From positions 4,519,479 through 4,583,478 of the forward strand of contig CM049321.1 in the NCBI GenBank assembly GCA_026874595.1: a DNA stretch of 64,000 nt, given 5' to 3'. Positions 59,901 to 64,000 of this stretch are shown in pieces; the stretch's first letter is position 1; each line of letters starts with the position of its first letter. Under the pieces are notes generated by a model. That model was not told the origin of the DNA and did no database searches. It saw nothing but the letters and a program-made list of their open reading frames with translations. The translations under genes were made by a program, and so were the position numbers. This stretch comes from Sipunculus nudus (Eukaryota; Annelida; Sipuncula; Golfingiida; Sipunculidae).

Positions 59901-62900
59901 CACAATATTAGTCTTATTTCTGGTATGTACATATGAAATGTATAGAAGAATATGCATATAAAATATGATCAAAACAGATCAGTTGATGTGTTTTTTGGCT
60001 GTCTAGAAGTGTGAAAATGGATTTTTAATGGAAAACGGAGATTTTCCCTGAATATCTCTGAGGAACGAAGTCCTAGTGACCAAATTTTTGGTACGGTAAG
60101 AAATTTTTTTGGAATATTTAACTGGATGCAAAATTCTGGAATCGTAGGTCCAACAGTTTAAAAACACTTAATACGGTCACATTTTGTAAGGTGGTCCATT
60201 TAAAAAATATATATAAGGTTTTCTGACAAAAAGCTAATACTTTGCCCCATCTGTTTTATACATCAACAGAAAGATAAGAACATACCCTTCCTAGTGCTGC
60301 TATTTGCAAGAGGCCCTAAAGTTACATGTTGATGTAATTTCTGGATGTCCCCTGTGACATCCTGATCAGCTAAAAACGTATATAAAGCTTAATCCGCACA
60401 GAAATGCTGCAGTAACCACATAATACCATATTATTTGTTAGACCTACATGTATTGGCTATGTTTTAAAACTATTAACTAATCTCTTAATCATTAAAAGAA
60501 AAAGCTTCTACCCATAAAGCCCTACAAGGTAATGGTGTCCCGTTTCATTTTCGAAAATGACATGAATTTTTTAAAGTGTTGCTAGAGGGCTCAAAATTCA
60601 TAACATGGTTTAGAATTGTTCATTACACAATGCTCATAAGTTGTTCTTTTAGGAAAAGTAAACATTAATTACTGTTGTTCTTTGCTGGTTTAACACCATA
60701 TGTCTCAATTTCGGTGAATGCTATGAAACGCAACAAATTTTTGATAAAACTAAAGAGAGATTAGCTAGTATTCTGCCCAAACATTGCACCCAGTAAAAGT
60801 TATTTTCCTTATAGAGTCCACCACACAAATGCTCATAAATTGAGCTTTAATTTGGTATATCATATGCCCTTCTACCTATCATGCAAGTGTAAAACCCAGA
60901 CTCCTGAAAATCGGTGAATGAAATGTAACGTCTTATTTATGTCTCAGAAAAACTACTTTTAAATCAGCATATTTCTGCACTGAGGAATTATATCTCCATT
61001 CACTTCTCAGTTATCAGGGCAGTCATCATTTTAATGAGTGGCAGTGAATCTAGTGAAACTACGATGGAGCTGTAGAGGATAAACATGGGCCCAAAGACCC
61101 AGTGCTCCGGTGTAAATATTTGCATTGACAAAATCAGAAGAAAAAAAAACATTTATTTTCATGTGCCGTAAACACCACTGAATTAAATACTGACCCACAT
61201 ACACAATATTTTTACAACAATCTATAAAGCCATTCATTTGTATGAATTTAATCAGAATGTGGCATCAAAAGGTCAAGGACACTCACACCAAGGTAATGAG
61301 CACTTTGTTAAATGGGCTTGGTCCTCTTATTTAAGGTTTCATCTGACCCTACAGTTGCATTACAAAATAATTAGCATGATGAAATGGAACTGTTTCATTA
61401 AGGATCAGATGTTTTCATCTGGTACTACTTTGCTTTCCTTAGAGAAATGAAATCTGGGTCAATTTACAGGTTAAACAAAAGAGAGATGTGTAATCACCAT
61501 GATTTCCTTTAGTATATGTAGTAGCTAGTGCAATGTCCAATAAAAAGGGAAGACTTCATTTTGGACATTACTGACCACCAATACATCTTACCTGTGCAGT
61601 GTACTGTTTTAGTTATATTATTTGATGTGAGACTTTGTTTCATGTACATTTTTGTACTTAAAAATTCAAAATTCTGAATGATTCCATATTTTTATTCTTA
61701 ATTTACCCTTTCGATTTTTGTTGTTTGACAAAAACATGTATCCACAAACATTGACTTTCATGCCTATGAAAAGTTCAATGTGGCCAAACAAAAATTTAAA
61801 GTTTAATGAAAATGATCTTTGCTGTTAATCCTGAAAATTTGAGTGAAATATCTTAAATAGTTCTTGAGATGCATCAGTTTATTATAAAAAAAATACAAAC
61901 GGGGAAAAGCAGTTTGAAGTTGCAGTTTATATGATATTATATAGCATTTAAATGTGGTTGTTATGCCATATTTGGTTAATTAAGTGGGTTTAACCCTGGA
62001 CATCCCTTTTTTCAATCGACCTTAGGCAGAGGTTGAACATATCAACTTTTTCCAAAAATGGTCATTTTGACCCATGTTACACTTTGTGGGCCATCTTGTG
62101 AAATGCGATCATACGCAATATTCTGTTTTAGCGGGCTTAATTAGCAATATAAATACATTTCAATACACTCACATAAAAATACAAGCCGGATGAAGATGGT
62201 TTATAAATACTATGAGAACACTAATAAAAACATGCTACAACCAGCCTCCTGGCCAGAGGTGATACCCTCAGTAAAACCTTGCACTTAAAAGCACTTTTAT
62301 TTCTATTGAACGTACCTTGAGAACTGGAAAAAAAGTATTTTGACAAAGGTACCATCTTTGATCCTGGTGTTCAAACTCTTTTCTAATTCAGTACTTCAAT
62401 ACTTTGAGCGTTCTCATCTCCGGAAATATCACAATAATTATTATAAAGAAAGTACCGATGAGGTACTACACTGGGCAAGTTTACGGAAACAAGAATCCGG
62501 ACTGATCTAAAGAGATGTAATAAATAAGTGCTGGACACAACTTTACCGATTTCTGTTTTGTTGAACAGGTATGTTGAATTTGAGTGCTATATATAGGGTA
62601 CTATGTGTCATTATATATATATATATATATTCACCAGATTGATAGATGAACAAGTAGTATGTTTGAACCATATATGATATTTTCAAGTCTCTTTGAGGAC
62701 CTGCCGATTCCCATTCATTGGCATACCAGGCATCAAGAATCATGTAAATGGTCTCGTTGCTACGAGAACGCCAACAACGGTCCCATATAGGCTGAAGACA
62801 AATCCAAACGGCTATCGCAGGTGAATAATATTAATGGACCTACATTTTCTATGATGTGGCTATGCTTGAGGAACATAAAAGTCAAAGGACCAAATGTAAG

Positions 62901-63154
62901 TGAAATGTAGACATGATTGCAACAAGTAACGATAGCTCCAATACTCTCGCTCTGGCAGAGCATCTGTGTATAGGGTCACTAAAACACAGCCAATTTTGCC
63001 AACACACGAATCGTTTTAACCAGCGGGTACTTTTATTACATTTTGACACTGAAATATAACCCTGTTGGCCCGGGTGACTGGCTGAGCGAGAGTGTGTTAC
63101 ATTTTGTTTAATCAGGCCAACTTAGAACATCAATGTTCCGATACGCGGTAAATC
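59901..63154. other. No gene seen
   Basis: AT-rich; (AT)n at 62611-62630. No exon or repeat family recognised. Confidence 0.45.
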
Positions 63155-63458
63155 TAAAGCCGCGTGTCCACTTGTACGAATGCGGTGCGTGTGCGGTGCG
63201 AATACGTATGCGACATTTTGTGCGCGTGTGTCCATTAGATACGTTTTTCAGTGCGTTTTTAGGTCTTTCACTCTTTTTCACTTCTTCAAAACGGCACTTT
63301 CCGCATGCGTTTCCGCATGCGTTTCCGTACCGCGGCTACATGCTCCGGTTTTCAAAAAAACGTATCCGTTCCTCACGCTACACGCACTCCGCACTGCATA
63401 AGTGGACACACTCCTTCTTTATTCCGTATCCGTACCGCATAAGTGGACACGCAGTTTT
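63155..63458. mobile_element. MITE with GCGTGTCCACTT inverted ends
   Basis: Left end TAAAGCCGCGTGTCCACTT and right end the complement of TAAAACTGCGTGTCCACTT match at 16 of 19 bases and continue into ATGCGGT. The interior is CpG-rich with TTTCCGCATGCG repeated in tandem (63298-63322). About 304 bp. The open frame across it is accidental. Confidence 0.85.
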
Positions 63459-64000
63459 ACACCTGCTACTGCTCGGGCTGAGGGGTATATTGCCCCACAT
63501 GCAGCGTATTTTCCTTTGTTCTAACTGCACGTTAAAATCTGGTTGCATCACAGGGTCATGAAAAGTGACCATGCACGTGAAATTGCATGGCGACTTTCCA
63601 AATATGGTAAAGAACTGCTGTGTAACCAGAAAAAAAAAATGACACGCGTGACCTTCGACCAAGGAGGCGGGGCATGTGGGACAAATCAGTTATAGTCCAA
63701 TGAAATGTAATGCAAGCCATGAGATTTGCTTGGCTTGTCAATCATGGCAGGCTCACCTAAACGGCTCGCAAGCCATGTGACACAAGCCTCGCAAACCTCA
63801 CGGCTTGCATAACATTTCACTGGGCTATACCCAACACTTGTTGAAAGTCTCACTCAGCTCAACCTCTGCGAGGGCATAACAATTTAAGTTCGATTAAATA
63901 ATATTGTTAGTCAACTGCAAGCCCCAAAAGGTCAATGACTAAATGAAACCTGTTTGTTTTGAGAATATCTCCTGGAAAGCTAACAATAACTGCTGTTGTC
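63459..64000. other. No gene seen
   Basis: Around 63700-63830, GCAAGCCATG / CATGGCTTGC-like and CGGCTTGC words recur in both orientations (ATGCAAGCCATGAG, GGCTCGCAAGCCATGTGA, CACGGCTTGCAT), perhaps a short inverted-repeat insertion. Confidence 0.4.

Noticed and set aside
63133-63561. 142-codon plus-strand open frame
   Set aside because: It lies almost entirely on the inverted-repeat MITE at 63155-63458; the CpG-rich interior simply lacks stops.

Overview
This is animal nuclear DNA: AT-rich, with short exons behind GT/AG splice sites, long introns, many microsatellites and dense decayed transposons. Several repeats (elements starting ACTAGATGTG with GGCGGGGGCATAA ends, GCTCAGCTGA elements with CCGT runs) look like families I associate with mollusc, especially bivalve, genomes. 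A lophotrochozoan, probably a mollusc, is the best guess (inference, not proven).

One protein-coding gene is clear: N-acetylglutamate synthase (NAGS), minus strand, 13 coding exons between 15526 and 5069. All splice junctions are GT/AG, all phases agree, and the exons add up to 1638 nt (545 residues plus stop), close to vertebrate NAGS. It has an N-terminal presequence, an amino-acid-kinase-like domain and a C-terminal acetyltransferase domain. It makes N-acetylglutamate in mitochondria, the activator of carbamoyl-phosphate synthetase in the urea cycle.

The most striking structure is in intron 10 of this gene (6546-8776). The last 85 bp of exon 10, with its splice donor, is repeated ten more times as near-identical partial exons, separated by variable CT/CA tracts.

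The rest is mostly transposon debris. 1-390 holds a LINE reverse transcriptase fragment (minus). 21192-22914 and 23246-24087 are two copies of one tandem-repeat element, with 9 and 4 units. 25642-26380 is a relative with the same 5' end. 40806-44280 is a hairpin-ended tandem element with a second one (42921-44067) nested in it. 52541-53520 is a hAT relic with both ends. 56700-58644 is a broken Ty3/gypsy element with a probable 3' LTR. 59438-59900 is another hairpin/ACGG element. Several short inverted-repeat MITEs lie between. The NAGS first coding exon is spliced from upstream, so non-coding 5' exons may lie right of 15543; three weak candidates (about 38.7, 49.9 and 54.1 kb) are listed. From about 16 to 64 kb I see no other gene I can support.
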